Shown one piece after another: positions 42,267-51,781 of a DNA stretch of 64,000 nucleotides. Below the pieces are notes generated by a model, which saw only the letters and a program-made list of their open reading frames with translations, had not been told where the DNA came from and searched no databases. The stretch is from Candidatus Abyssobacteria bacterium SURF_17. GTDB lineage: Bacteria; Abyssobacteria; SURF-5. The DNA lies in the NCBI GenBank assembly GCA_003598055.1, contig QZKI01000085.1:25206-89205 (forward strand), read 5' to 3'. Position 1 is the stretch's first letter. Each line of letters starts with the position of its first letter. A program made the position numbers and the translations under genes.

Positions 42267-43091
42267 ATGGTGGAGATGCTCCGTTTTCCCTTCATGCAGA
42301 GGGCCATCGTCGCGGGCGTCATACTCGCCGCGTTGCTTGCATGGCTCGGTGTGTTCGTGATTATGAGAAGGATGTCGTTTTTCTCGGACGGCATCGCGCA
42401 CGCGTCGCTGGCGGGAGTCGCCGTCGGCATCCTGGCGAGCATTCACCCGCTCACGACCGCCATCATTTTCAGCATCGTCTTCTCGCTAACCATCTATGTG
42501 CTGGAGCGAAAGACGAACCTTTCATCCGATGCAATCATTGGGATGCTGTTCACCTCAGGTATGGCGCTCGGGGTTGTGCTCATCAGTTTGAAGAGCGGAT
42601 ATCAGCCCGACCTCGTGAGCTTTCTGTTTGGGAACATTCTGGCGATCCGCACGCCCGACCTCATGATTATTGCGCCACTCGCAGTGGGCATCATCGTATT
42701 TCTCATTTGCAATCACAAGAGCATAACGCTCATGGCGCTCGACGTGGATACGGCGTATCTTGCCGGAGTCAGGGTGAGCTTGCTCCAGATAGCTTTCTAT
42801 GTGATTCTGGCAATATCTGTGGTGCTCGGCCTGAAGATTCTCGGAATTGTTCTCGTCAGTGCGCTTCTTATCATCCCGGCTTCGACGGCGAAGCTGGTTT
42901 CGAGGTCGTTTAAGGGTCTCATCATCCAGAGTGTCTCGTTCTCCGAGGCGATTGTGCTTCTTGGCATCGTGCTCTCCTACTATCTCGATTCGCCCACGGG
43001 GCCGGTGATCGTGCTGGTGGGCACGGCGGTTTTCTTCCTCGTGTTTTCTTATAAGCAACTGGTATCTTTGGGCAGAAGCCAGGCTCAGTGA
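42267..43091 (+). CDS. Metal ABC transporter permease, ZnuB-like
   Basis: GVFVIMRRMSFFSDGIAHASLAGVAVGI...LVSALLIIPASTAKL. Confidence 0.93.
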   Translation: MVEMLRFPFMQRAIVAGVILAALLAWLGVFVIMRRMSFFSDGIAHASLAGVAVGILASIHPLTTAIIFSIVFSLTIYVLERKTNLSSDAIIGMLFTSGMALGVVLISLKSGYQPDLVSFLFGNILAIRTPDLMIIAPLAVGIIVFLICNHKSITLMALDVDTAYLAGVRVSLLQIAFYVILAISVVLGLKILGIVLVSALLIIPASTAKLVSRSFKGLIIQSVSFSEAIVLLGIVLSYYLDSPTGPVIVLVGTAVFFLVFSYKQLVSLGRSQAQ

Positions 43092-43111
43092 AGGCGACGG
43101 TGGCGGAGGAA

Positions 43112-43687
43112 ATGTATATGAAGGTTCTTGCGGTGAACGGCAGTCCGCGGAAGAACGGCAACACGGCAACGATGCTTAGGGAGATTCTTTCCGGGGCGGC
43201 CGAGAAAGGCGCTAAGACACGGCTGGTGCACCTGAATGATCTCACCATGAAAGGATGTCAAGGATGTCTTACCTGTCGCGAAAAACCCGGCGAGTGCGCC
43301 CATAAGGACGATTTTCAGGGCCTGCTCGAGGAGATGAAAAACTGCGATGCCATTGCGCTCGGCACGCCCATCTATGTGTTCAGCGTCACAGGCCAATTCA
43401 AGTGTTTTCTCGACCGATGCTACTGTTTTATTGACAACAGTGAAGAGGGGACCTACCGCAGCGTTCTGCCGGGCGGCAAGAAGCTTGCGCTCGTTACCTC
43501 TCAAGGAAACGAAGACTCTCAGGCATACCGCCACATCATTGATTACCTGTTGCTGCTCTTCTCGTTTCTGAGTGGTTCCTCGATTGAAGTCATTACGCAG
43601 TCCGGCACTGAAGACAAAGATTCCGCCCGCAAGGATGCAAGTCTTGTGGAGCGGGCCCGCGCCGTCGGCCGCTCACTGGCTTCGTGA
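43112..43687 (+). CDS. Flavodoxin-fold NAD(P)H-dependent FMN reductase / iron-sulfur flavoprotein-like
   Basis: MKVLAVNGSPRKNGNTATMLREIL...GCQGCLTCREKPGECAHKDDF. Confidence 0.9.
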   Translation: MYMKVLAVNGSPRKNGNTATMLREILSGAAEKGAKTRLVHLNDLTMKGCQGCLTCREKPGECAHKDDFQGLLEEMKNCDAIALGTPIYVFSVTGQFKCFLDRCYCFIDNSEEGTYRSVLPGGKKLALVTSQGNEDSQAYRHIIDYLLLLFSFLSGSSIEVITQSGTEDKDSARKDASLVERARAVGRSLAS

Positions 43688-43717
43688 AAGCATAAACAGA
43701 GTGGGAAGGGATTTCCT

Positions 43718-44380
43718 GTGAGCCTGTGGGACAAGCTGACCGGAAAGAAGCAAGTTCTTTCGGAAACGGAACTGCAAGCGCAAGCAGAGGCCTTCTTTCA
43801 CGAGCTGGAACAGTTAATCCATACAAATCCCAAGGCCGCCATGAAGATGATTACGAAACGGCCTCAGCAGATAGAACCCGTGATAGATTTCGCAGGCCCG
43901 TTTCACGAGCGGTTCGCACATGCTGTGCTGAGGGTGGCTTTTCTCAAGGAAAGCAGGAAAGATCCATCTCGAATTGAGCGCACGTATCGAGACCTTCCGT
44001 CGGTGACGGTTCTTGCTGATGAACAGATTGATACGTTCGGAGCGCTTCTGGATTCCGCAGGCACGGCACGGAGTGACGTGATTTTCATGCAGTTTATCAA
44101 GGATTGGCCGCGGGACGCTTTGGCAGCAATCGAGGCGCTCTACGTACTCGCGACAGACCCCTCAGCCCTGTTCATTATCCATGCCGGTCCGAACAATCTG
44201 TTCATTCGCGGGGAGTATCTCATCTCTGTTGGGAACTCGATGAGCCGAGACATGAAGATAGAGAAGGCGCCGGACGAATTGTTTTACATTGCCGAGGCGC
44301 AACCAGGCGTGAATTACGATGATTACGTCGTAACTCCCTATGGCTATGCGCTCTGCAAGTTTTATCGCGAGAGCCATTGA
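43718..44380 (+). CDS. Hypothetical protein
   Basis: 220-aa complete ORF with no recognised motif. Confidence 0.6.
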   Translation: MSLWDKLTGKKQVLSETELQAQAEAFFHELEQLIHTNPKAAMKMITKRPQQIEPVIDFAGPFHERFAHAVLRVAFLKESRKDPSRIERTYRDLPSVTVLADEQIDTFGALLDSAGTARSDVIFMQFIKDWPRDALAAIEALYVLATDPSALFIIHAGPNNLFIRGEYLISVGNSMSRDMKIEKAPDELFYIAEAQPGVNYDDYVVTPYGYALCKFYRESH

Positions 44381-44433
44381 CCTTCGTCGGCGACGCATCA
44401 CCGCAAATGTGCGGGAGTTTCCAACTAGGATTC

Positions 44434-45426
44434 TCAGGCGTCGGTGATGCGCTCGAGCAGTTGCTGCTCGAAGCGAGTGGAATCAACGTACAGGGCGATA
44501 GTTGCGTTCGGCGCGCCCGTCTTGCCGCGCGCGTATGGGCGCAGGTCGGCCACGCTCATGCCAGCCGTCAGCTTTCCTTCCGTTTCGATCTCGACGTGTG
44601 CGCGCTTCGTGCCGATGATACTTCCGTCAATGGCTGCCATTACCGCGAGCGCGTCGTGCACGCAGCAGCCATGGTATCCTTCCCGTTCCCGGTAGAAGTC
44701 CATGACGAATTCCGTCGAGTCACGGAGGAACTGATTGAGCCGCGTGCGCTTCTTCGTGGCGTTCATGAGCGCATGGCGGCTGAGACGCGCGCTTCGCGTG
44801 ACGTCGAGTCCCACCAAGGTGAGAGGAATGCCGGAGCCGATGACCTCCTGCGCAGCCTCGGGGTCGCAGTAGAAGTTGAACTCGGCTGCGGGCGTGACGT
44901 TGCCGGGAACGGAATACGCTCCGCCCATGGTGATTATTTCCTTGACGTGTCGCGATAAACCGGGGTCAGTCTGAAGGGCGAGGGCGATGTTGGTGAGCGG
45001 TCCGAGCGTGATAATGGTGATTTCGCCCGGATGCTCGTTAACAAGTTCGATTATTGCCCCTGGAGCGTACGTGGGTTCGGGCTTATGTCGGGGTGGAGTA
45101 TATTTCTTTTTGCCGCGCCGGTCCTTCAGAAAGGTTATCTCACCCAGCCCGTCGCGTCCATGGATTGAGGCGCTCGGGATAGGCTCTCTGTTGAGCGGTA
45201 TTGCAGCTCCCGGTATTACTGGAGGAGGATCGGGAAGAGCGACGATTTCGAGGATGCGAAGTGCGTTTTCCGTTGATTGGCGGAGGCTGGTATTGCCATT
45301 GACGGTCGTGATTGCTTTCACATGCAATTCCGGCGAGCGGAGCGCGAGGATAAGCGCGAGCGCGTCGTCCACTCCCGGGTCGGTGTCGATAATCACCGGT
45401 TTCTCGGGCCCGTTCATTTCGATCAT
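44434..45426 (-). CDS. Inosine/uridine-preferring nucleoside hydrolase
   Basis: KPVIIDTDPGVDDALALILALRSPE...ITLGPLTNIALAL...EFNFYCDPEAA. Confidence 0.95.
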   Translation of the reverse strand: MIEMNGPEKPVIIDTDPGVDDALALILALRSPELHVKAITTVNGNTSLRQSTENALRILEIVALPDPPPVIPGAAIPLNREPIPSASIHGRDGLGEITFLKDRRGKKKYTPPRHKPEPTYAPGAIIELVNEHPGEITIITLGPLTNIALALQTDPGLSRHVKEIITMGGAYSVPGNVTPAAEFNFYCDPEAAQEVIGSGIPLTLVGLDVTRSARLSRHALMNATKKRTRLNQFLRDSTEFVMDFYREREGYHGCCVHDALAVMAAIDGSIIGTKRAHVEIETEGKLTAGMSVADLRPYARGKTGAPNATIALYVDSTRFEQQLLERITDA

Positions 45427-45845
45427 GCACTCTGGGGTTTCCGGCCTTCTTTGGTCACTAGATGCTGCCGTATGGAATCCACGATGGAGTCGACGGGAGT
45501 ATCCGGCAGATAGACTTCTGTAACACCCATCTGTTTGAGTCGCGCGATGTCTTTATCCGGAATGATACCGCCAAGGAACACAGGCGTGCCATGTGCGCCA
45601 TGCTCTTTCAGGAGTTCCAAGATTCGCTCCATCAGGCTCATGTGTGCGCCGGAGAGGATGCTGAGTCCGATTGCATCCACGTCTTCCTGAACTGCGGCCT
45701 CGACCACCTGTTCGGGCGAGAGCAGCATACCCGCGTAGATGACCTCGAAGCCTGCGTCCCGGAGCGCGCGGCCCACGATGCGGATACCGATGTTGTGCCC
45801 GTCGAGTCCCGGCTTTGCAAGCAGGATTCTGATTTTTCGTTCCAT
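45423..45845 (-). CDS. Cobalamin B12-binding domain protein (mutase small subunit-like), second copy
   Basis: KIRILLAKPGLDGHNIGIRIVGRALRDAGFEVIYAGMLLSPEQVVEAAVQEDVDAIGLSILSGAHMSL. Confidence 0.9.
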   Translation of the reverse strand: MERKIRILLAKPGLDGHNIGIRIVGRALRDAGFEVIYAGMLLSPEQVVEAAVQEDVDAIGLSILSGAHMSLMERILELLKEHGAHGTPVFLGGIIPDKDIARLKQMGVTEVYLPDTPVDSIVDSIRQHLVTKEGRKPQSA

Positions 45846-45908
45846 GTTGGCGTTGCCTTCAGTGCAGCCTCACAAATATGTTCGTGGGCCTTGTGATGCA
45901 TGCTTCCT

Positions 45909-45971
45909 GTAGGGGCGAACCTCGTGTTCGCCCTTCATCCGAGCCAGGGCGAACACGAGGTTCGCCCCTAC
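45909..45971. repeat. Long inverted repeat gtaggggcgaacctcgtgttcgccc...gggcgaacacgaggttcgcccctac
   Basis: 25-nt arms, perfectly complementary. Confidence 0.88.
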
Positions 45972-46050
45972 AAAAGAGAATCGACTCCAGGAACAAAACC
46001 GATGGAGTATGGGTGCCTGCATAATTTTGCGGCATTTTCGCCGTCTATCT

Positions 46051-46112
46051 GTAGGTGCGAATTTATTCGCATCAGGCATTCCATGTCTGCAGCCGAATGA
46101 ATTCGGCCCTAC
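46051..46112. repeat. Diverged GTAGGTGCGAATTTATTCGCAT element
   Basis: gtaggtgcgaatttattcgcat...gccgaatgaattcggccctac. Confidence 0.7.
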
Positions 46113-46198
46113 AAGAATCGCCTCTCTTGGTTTCACATCCGGCGCGGATTCTTGCGACATACCACTACTGACGTGTCAACCATGTTTTGTCGGTTCCT

Positions 46199-46226
46199 GT
46201 AGGGGCGCGCGGCCGTGCGCCCCTGC
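46199..46226. repeat. Hairpin repeat gtaggggcgcgcggccgtgcgcccctgc
   Basis: Same family as 8867..8894. Confidence 0.75.
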
Positions 46227-46269
46227 AAAGGCATAAAGATGTACCGGTCAACCTACGTGTGATATGACA

Positions 46270-47955
46270 CTACCGGAACATCGCGAAGTTCACTTCGGGC
46301 TCGCGCTGGACGCCGAACACTTGTTTGTGGACGTTGGCGATTTCGCCGATGGAGGCATATGCCTTAACCGCCTCGATGGTGGCTTCCATCGAGTTCTCGC
46401 CGCCTGCGAGCGCGTCGCGCAAGCGCTCGAGCGCAACGCCGACCTTGCTGTTGTCGCGACTGCGACGTGTTTCGTTCAGTCGATCTACTTGTTTTTTCTC
46501 GTATGCCGGGTCGAGCTCGAACACGGGAATTTTCTGTCGCTGGTCCGTGCGATACTTGTTCACTCCCACAACGGCGCGCTCGCCCGACCGGATGGAATTA
46601 AAGTAGGTCCTTACGAAATCGTTCTTTTGCCGATGCACCCATCCATCCTTGCATGCCTTCACCATGCCGCCGCGCCGGTCGATTTCCTCTATCAAGTCCC
46701 ACGCGCGCTTTTCCAACTCGTTCGTGAGAGCCTCGACGAAATATGAGCCGCCAAGCGGGTCAATCGTGTTGGTGACGCCGCTCTCCTCCGCGATGATCTG
46801 CTGCGTGCGGAGCGCTATCTGGGCGGCTTCCTCGGTCGGGAGTGAATACGCCTCGTCAAACGAGTTGGTATGGAGCGAGTTGGTGCCTCCAAGCACTGCC
46901 GCGAGCGCCTGAATGGTGGTGCGGACGATGTTGTTATACGGTTGCTCCGCCGTGAGCGTGGAACCGGCGGTTTGCGTGTGGAAGCGCAGCGCCATGGAGA
47001 ATGGACTTTCGGCGCCGAAGCGCTCTTTCATCAGTTTCGCCCACATGCGACGCATCGCGCGGTATTTCGCGATTTCTTCGAAGAAATCGTTGTGCGCGCT
47101 CAGGAAGAACGAGATGCGCGGCGCGATGTCATCAATCTGCAGGCCTCGTTTGAGAAACGACTCGATATAGGCAATCGCGCTCGCAAGGCTGAACCCGATT
47201 TCCTGCACGGCGGACGCGCCCGCCTCGCGGTTGTTGTAGCCAGCGATGTTGAGCGGCCACCATTTCGGCACGCGCTTCACGCAGAATTCCACCACGTCAT
47301 CGAGCAAGCGGAGCATGCCCTCGATGGGCGTTACGAATATATTGCACGAGTGCATGAAAAGGAGCATGTCGTTCTGGAGCGTGCCCCTGAGGTTCTCGTA
47401 CGGCACGCCGCGCTTGTCGGCGAGTGCGAGATACATCGAAAAAAGGACGGTGCCGCCGGTGATGAGCGACGCGCTCACCTGCCCGAGGTCTATGCCCTCG
47501 AAGAGGTCTTCCATGTCGCGCAGCGTGTCGATTGCCACCCCCTCCTTGCCGACTTCGCCCGTGGCGCGCGGGTCATCACTATCGAGGCCGAAGTGGGTGG
47601 GCATGTCGAACACGACATTGAGGCCCGTCTGCCCGTGTTCGGTGAGGTATCTGAGCCGCTGGTTCGTCTCGACAGCCGTGTGGTAGCCGGCCACCTGTCG
47701 CCGCGTCCAGTATCTGCCGCGGTATCCCGTGGGATGCACTCCTCGCGCAAACGGATACGAGCCGGGAAAGCCGAGGTCGTCGAGATAGTCGAGACGCTGC
47801 ACATCGGCGGGCGTATAGAGCCGCTTTATCTCGACGCCGGAGGTGTTCTTGAACGGTCCCTCGCGCTCGGGCCAGCGGGCGGTGACGAGCGCGACTATTT
47901 CCTTCTCCCAGCGCTCGTGCTCCTGCTGCAATCTCTCGATATCAGTCGCAGACAT
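46270..47955 (-). CDS. Methylmalonyl-CoA mutase family protein, catalytic (large) subunit
   Basis: YPFARGVHPTGYRGRYWTRRQVAGYHTAVETNQRLRYLTEHGQTGLNVVFDMPTHFGLDSDDP; start at MSATDIERLQ. Confidence 0.95.
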   Translation of the reverse strand: MSATDIERLQQEHERWEKEIVALVTARWPEREGPFKNTSGVEIKRLYTPADVQRLDYLDDLGFPGSYPFARGVHPTGYRGRYWTRRQVAGYHTAVETNQRLRYLTEHGQTGLNVVFDMPTHFGLDSDDPRATGEVGKEGVAIDTLRDMEDLFEGIDLGQVSASLITGGTVLFSMYLALADKRGVPYENLRGTLQNDMLLFMHSCNIFVTPIEGMLRLLDDVVEFCVKRVPKWWPLNIAGYNNREAGASAVQEIGFSLASAIAYIESFLKRGLQIDDIAPRISFFLSAHNDFFEEIAKYRAMRRMWAKLMKERFGAESPFSMALRFHTQTAGSTLTAEQPYNNIVRTTIQALAAVLGGTNSLHTNSFDEAYSLPTEEAAQIALRTQQIIAEESGVTNTIDPLGGSYFVEALTNELEKRAWDLIEEIDRRGGMVKACKDGWVHRQKNDFVRTYFNSIRSGERAVVGVNKYRTDQRQKIPVFELDPAYEKKQVDRLNETRRSRDNSKVGVALERLRDALAGGENSMEATIEAVKAYASIGEIANVHKQVFGVQREPEVNFAMFR

Positions 47956-48576
47956 GGGCTTTGCCTCCTTGCCCGGCCCTCCGGGGTCGTGCCTCCTGCG
48001 TGGAGAAAATGCGCGTTTTGAGATCGAACTAATACTACCATCGTCACACGGGCGAGTCAACACGGGCGGTCCTGCCGGGCCTGGGCGCATTCGGGAGAAA
48101 TACAATCGATGTTTAGAGAGTGGAAGACCTGATCACAACGAGCCGGAATGACAGAATGAGCGTTTGTCACGCTCTGGTTGTTAATAAGACGCATAATATG
48201 GCATAATGCAACAACCGTATTATCGAAAACCGCCCTTTTGCTATAATAAGAAGACGGATTCTCGTCCATATTATCGTAATCCATAATATGACGCGCAGTT
48301 CAAGTACTATCCGTGTATTTTGACCAAACAAGCTCGGCGTGAGTGTGCTAAGGAGATATGAGAGAAATGGCCAATTCTCTTGCAGCCTGAAATCTGTACT
48401 CAATTAGGATACAATTGTTCTTAAAATGAGTACAGCCGCAAAAGACAAGCCGGAGCGGGAGTCTGTTCGGAAAAACTCGCGGGCTGTATAGGGGGTTGGA
48501 CAGTCGAGGAACCCAAGATTTTCTTGCTTGGAAATGACCGTGAGCTTTCACGATAGGTTGAGAAGCAAGGTAATAC

Positions 48577-49632
48577 ATGAATGCGCAGAGTGAGCAGATG
48601 TTCATAGCCACAGGCATCGGGTCGGTTCCGCATACAGATGCAAAGCGGATTGTCGACCTGATAGTGAAGACTTTTCCCGATGCGCCGTTCTGGCCGCAGT
48701 TGAGCCGGAGGCGTTTTCTCGAGCAGATGCTCGTGCAATTCACCGAAGCCATGCCGGGCATACGCATTGATGAAGAAAAGAGGCAGGTCTTCTATGCTAC
48801 GCCGACGCCGGAAGCGCAGGCCGAGTTCTATGAGAACTATCTGGCGGATAATCTTGAGTTCTTCCGCATTTCGGAGGAATACGCGGCCGGTCTGCACGCG
48901 TTCCTTGACGCATTCCGCTCGACGGACCGACCAGCCCCATTGTTTATGAAGGGGCATGTCGTTGGTCCGGTGACGTTCGGGTTGAGCGTGCTCGGCAAAA
49001 ACGGCCTGAGCATTATTTATGATGAAATCGCCGCTGACATCGCCACAAAATGCCTGGAGATGAAGGCGCGGTGGCAGGTTGAGGTTTTCAAGAAATTGGG
49101 CTCGCGCGCGATTATCATGTTTGATGAGCCGTATCTATCGAGTTTTGGCTCGGCGTTCAGCAGCTTGACGCGCGAGCGCATCGTGTCTATGTTGAATGAT
49201 GTCGTACGGCCGGTTCGTGAAGCAGGGGCGAAGGTGGGGATTCACTGCTGTGGGAATACGGATTGGACTCTATTGTTTGAGACGGACATTGATATCATCA
49301 GTATTGACGCATATGAATATTTTGATGGATTTGCGTGTTTTGACGCACAGATTGCCGGCTTTCTTTCGCGGGGAGGCTCGATTGCGTGGGGTATTGTGCC
49401 GACCGTTGCGTTTACAGGTTCTGAGACTGCGGATGGTCTGGCTGATACGCTCTGCGCTCATATCGAAGCGCTTCGTGCAAAGAACATAAGTGAAGAGCTT
49501 CTCTGGCGACAATTGCTGATTACGCCGAGCTGCGGGGTCGGGCCGGTGGGGGATGTGGAAAGGGCGGAGCGCATTCTCACGCTGGCATCTGAGGTTTCGC
49601 ACGAGATGCGCAGCCGCATCGGGAACAAATGA
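48577..49632 (+). CDS. UROD/MetE-like methyltransferase-fold protein
   Basis: [32 protein letters not shown]...[28 protein letters not shown]. Confidence 0.8.
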   Translation: MNAQSEQMFIATGIGSVPHTDAKRIVDLIVKTFPDAPFWPQLSRRRFLEQMLVQFTEAMPGIRIDEEKRQVFYATPTPEAQAEFYENYLADNLEFFRISEEYAAGLHAFLDAFRSTDRPAPLFMKGHVVGPVTFGLSVLGKNGLSIIYDEIAADIATKCLEMKARWQVEVFKKLGSRAIIMFDEPYLSSFGSAFSSLTRERIVSMLNDVVRPVREAGAKVGIHCCGNTDWTLLFETDIDIISIDAYEYFDGFACFDAQIAGFLSRGGSIAWGIVPTVAFTGSETADGLADTLCAHIEALRAKNISEELLWRQLLITPSCGVGPVGDVERAERILTLASEVSHEMRSRIGNK

Positions 49633-49677
49633 TGGTAAGGACACTCTTGGGATCGCCTCGCAATTCAAAATATTCTT

Positions 49678-49744
49678 GTAGGGGCGGCCCTATGTGGCCG
49701 CTCGCGGCGAGCCGCCCGGGGCGCCCACACGGGGGCGCCCCTAC
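49678..49744. repeat. Composite GTAGGGGCG...CGCCCCTAC hairpin repeat
   Basis: gtaggggcggccctatgtggccgctcgcggcgagccgcccggggcgcccacacgggggcgcccctac. Confidence 0.75.
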
Positions 49745-49823
49745 AATTACGGGACACATTCCCTTATCTCCTGTTCTTTCGGGCATCCTTGCTTGGTGTG
49801 CCGGACAGATAGGAAGAAATCAT

Positions 49824-49852
49824 GCAAGGGCGACTCACCGAGTCGCCCCTAC
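49824..49852. repeat. Hairpin repeat gcaagggcgactcaccgagtcgcccctac
   Basis: GGGCGACTC-ACC-GAGTCGCCC arms immediately upstream of BtuF-like signal peptide. Confidence 0.75.
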
Positions 49853-49859
49853 GTTCATT

Positions 49860-50768
49860 TTGTGCTGGTTTCTTGGAGCTATTGTGACCGCATTCGTCTT
49901 GTCCTGCGGAGGGCCTTCACAAGAGCGGCCAACGGGCGGAGCTGTCAAATCTTCCTCGGAGGGGCCGCCCGCCCGTATTATCTCGATGGCTCCGAGCATA
50001 ACCGAGGTTGTCTTTGCGATGGGCCTTGGCGACAGGGTTGTCGGAGTGAGCGACTTCTGCGATTATCCGCCGGAGGCCCGGAAGAAGCCGAAGATAGGCG
50101 GTCTGGTGAATCCGAACATGGAGGCGATTGTTTCGCTTGACCCGGACCTCGTGATAGCGCTTCCGAACGTAACACATGAAAGCTTGTTTCGCACGCTTAG
50201 ACACCTTGGCATCAGGGTGCTCGAGCTTCCCAACGACACGCTCGGGGACCTGTTCGGCACCATCCGTGCCATTGGGAAGGCCACCTCGAGTGAGGCGGCT
50301 GCCGAAGAGATGGTTCGGCGGTTGGAAACGAAATTCGACGAGGTGCACAGGAAAGTGGCGTTGGCCCCTCGGAGACGCGTGATGTTTGTGGTTGGGATAG
50401 AGCCGTTGTTTGTGGCCGGGAGCGGCACGTTCATAGATGAACTTATCACGATTGCCGGGGGAGAGAATATTGCGGGTGACAGCATCTCGAAATATCCGCA
50501 GATCGGCATTGAATCCGTGATCGCGCGAGCGCCCGACGTCATTCTATACACCTCGCTTAATTTTGAACTCACGCCGGAGCAGGAAGCTGAGGCGAAGAAG
50601 CTGTGGAGTGTGTATCCGTCGCTGCCTGCCGTGAGGGAGGGCCGAATTCGCGGACTGGAGGCCGACTATGTGACGCTGGCCGGTCCGAGACTGGAGATGG
50701 GTGTCGAGCAGATTGCGCGCGCGATTCATCCGGAGGCATTCGAGCAGAGGGGGCAGGGGGCGGAGTGA
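49860..50768 (+). CDS. BtuF-like periplasmic substrate-binding lipoprotein (cobalamin/iron-complex ABC transporter)
   Basis: Lipobox FVLSCGG; RIISMAPSITEVVFAMGLGDRVVGVSDFCDYPPEARKKPKIGGLVNPNMEAIVSLDPDLVIA. ORF extends to 49629 but that part is repeat; TTG 49860 proposed. Confidence 0.85.
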   Translation: MCWFLGAIVTAFVLSCGGPSQERPTGGAVKSSSEGPPARIISMAPSITEVVFAMGLGDRVVGVSDFCDYPPEARKKPKIGGLVNPNMEAIVSLDPDLVIALPNVTHESLFRTLRHLGIRVLELPNDTLGDLFGTIRAIGKATSSEAAAEEMVRRLETKFDEVHRKVALAPRRRVMFVVGIEPLFVAGSGTFIDELITIAGGENIAGDSISKYPQIGIESVIARAPDVILYTSLNFELTPEQEAEAKKLWSVYPSLPAVREGRIRGLEADYVTLAGPRLEMGVEQIARAIHPEAFEQRGQGAE

Positions 50769-51781
50769 AGCGGCTGACGGTAAAGAGGTGGTTGTTCACG
50801 GTCGGAGGCATGTTCATTCTATTCATTATCTCGATCGCCGTTTGCGTGTTGATTGGGCCGACGCATCTTGATTTCAGGGAGGCGCTCAGGCCGGAGGTGG
50901 TTCGCAATCCTCAAGCGAGTATCCTTTTCGGAATTCGCCTGCCGCGCGTGTTGCTCGCCGGTTTGATCGGGGGGGCGCTTGCGGGCGCCGGGGTTGTTTT
51001 TCAGGCCATTTTGCGCAATCCGCTCGCGGAGCCTTATGTGTTGGGTATTTCGAGCGGAGCGGCGCTTGGGGCGGCCGCTGGCATTTTGACAAATGTGCAG
51101 TATACTATATTTGGTTTCAGCACCATGACGGTGTTTGCATTTCTTGGGGCGCTGTTGACCATTTTCTTTGTGTACGGAGTCGCTCAAAGCTATGGACGCA
51201 TAATCACACATTCCCTGCTGCTCACGGGCGTGATAGTGAACTACGTGTTCGCGGCGGTTATCATGTTGATAACGTCGCTTGTGGATTTCAACAAGACGCG
51301 CGACATTCTGTTTTGGTTAATGGGGAGTTTGGGGAAGATGCAGTATCGGTATTCCACGATTGCGTCTTCTTTCTTGTATATCCTTGTCGGCGCGGTAGTT
51401 CTGATGTGGTATTCGCGAGAGCTGAACTTGCTCAGTCTTGGGGAGGCAACGGCCGGTCAGCTCGGTGTGAACGTGGAGCGGCTGAAGAAGATAGTGTTCG
51501 TTGCGACGTCTCTCATTACGGCCGGCGCGGTTGCGCAGGGTGGACCAATAGGATTTGTGGGATTGATCGTGCCGCATGCGATGCGGATGCTCTTCGGGCC
51601 GGACCATCGGCTGTTGTTTCCGGTGGCATTTTTGAGCGGTGGGATTTTTCTGATAGTCTCGGATACGGTGGCGCGGGTGGGAGTGCACGGGAGCGAGATT
51701 CCGGTGGGGGTCATCACTGCTCTGTGCGGTGGGCCGCTCTTCATTGTACTTCTGCGCAGGCAAATCAAGAAAACGGGGTGA
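50765..51781 (+). CDS. FecCD/BtuC-family ABC transporter permease
   Basis: IRLPRVLLAGLIGGALAGAGVVFQAILRNPLAEPYVLGISSGAALGA...GPIGFVGLIVPHAMRMLFGPDHR; GTG start. Confidence 0.94.
   Translation: MKRLTVKRWLFTVGGMFILFIISIAVCVLIGPTHLDFREALRPEVVRNPQASILFGIRLPRVLLAGLIGGALAGAGVVFQAILRNPLAEPYVLGISSGAALGAAAGILTNVQYTIFGFSTMTVFAFLGALLTIFFVYGVAQSYGRIITHSLLLTGVIVNYVFAAVIMLITSLVDFNKTRDILFWLMGSLGKMQYRYSTIASSFLYILVGAVVLMWYSRELNLLSLGEATAGQLGVNVERLKKIVFVATSLITAGAVAQGGPIGFVGLIVPHAMRMLFGPDHRLLFPVAFLSGGIFLIVSDTVARVGVHGSEIPVGVITALCGGPLFIVLLRRQIKKTG

Noticed and set aside
46870-48021. 383-aa plus-strand ORF
   Set aside because: Antisense to the methylmalonyl-CoA mutase gene, with no recognisable motif.
51313-51780. 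N-terminal extension of the Nif3-like ORF
   Set aside because: Overlaps the BtuC-like permease; ATG 51781 overlaps its stop codon and fits the family start.
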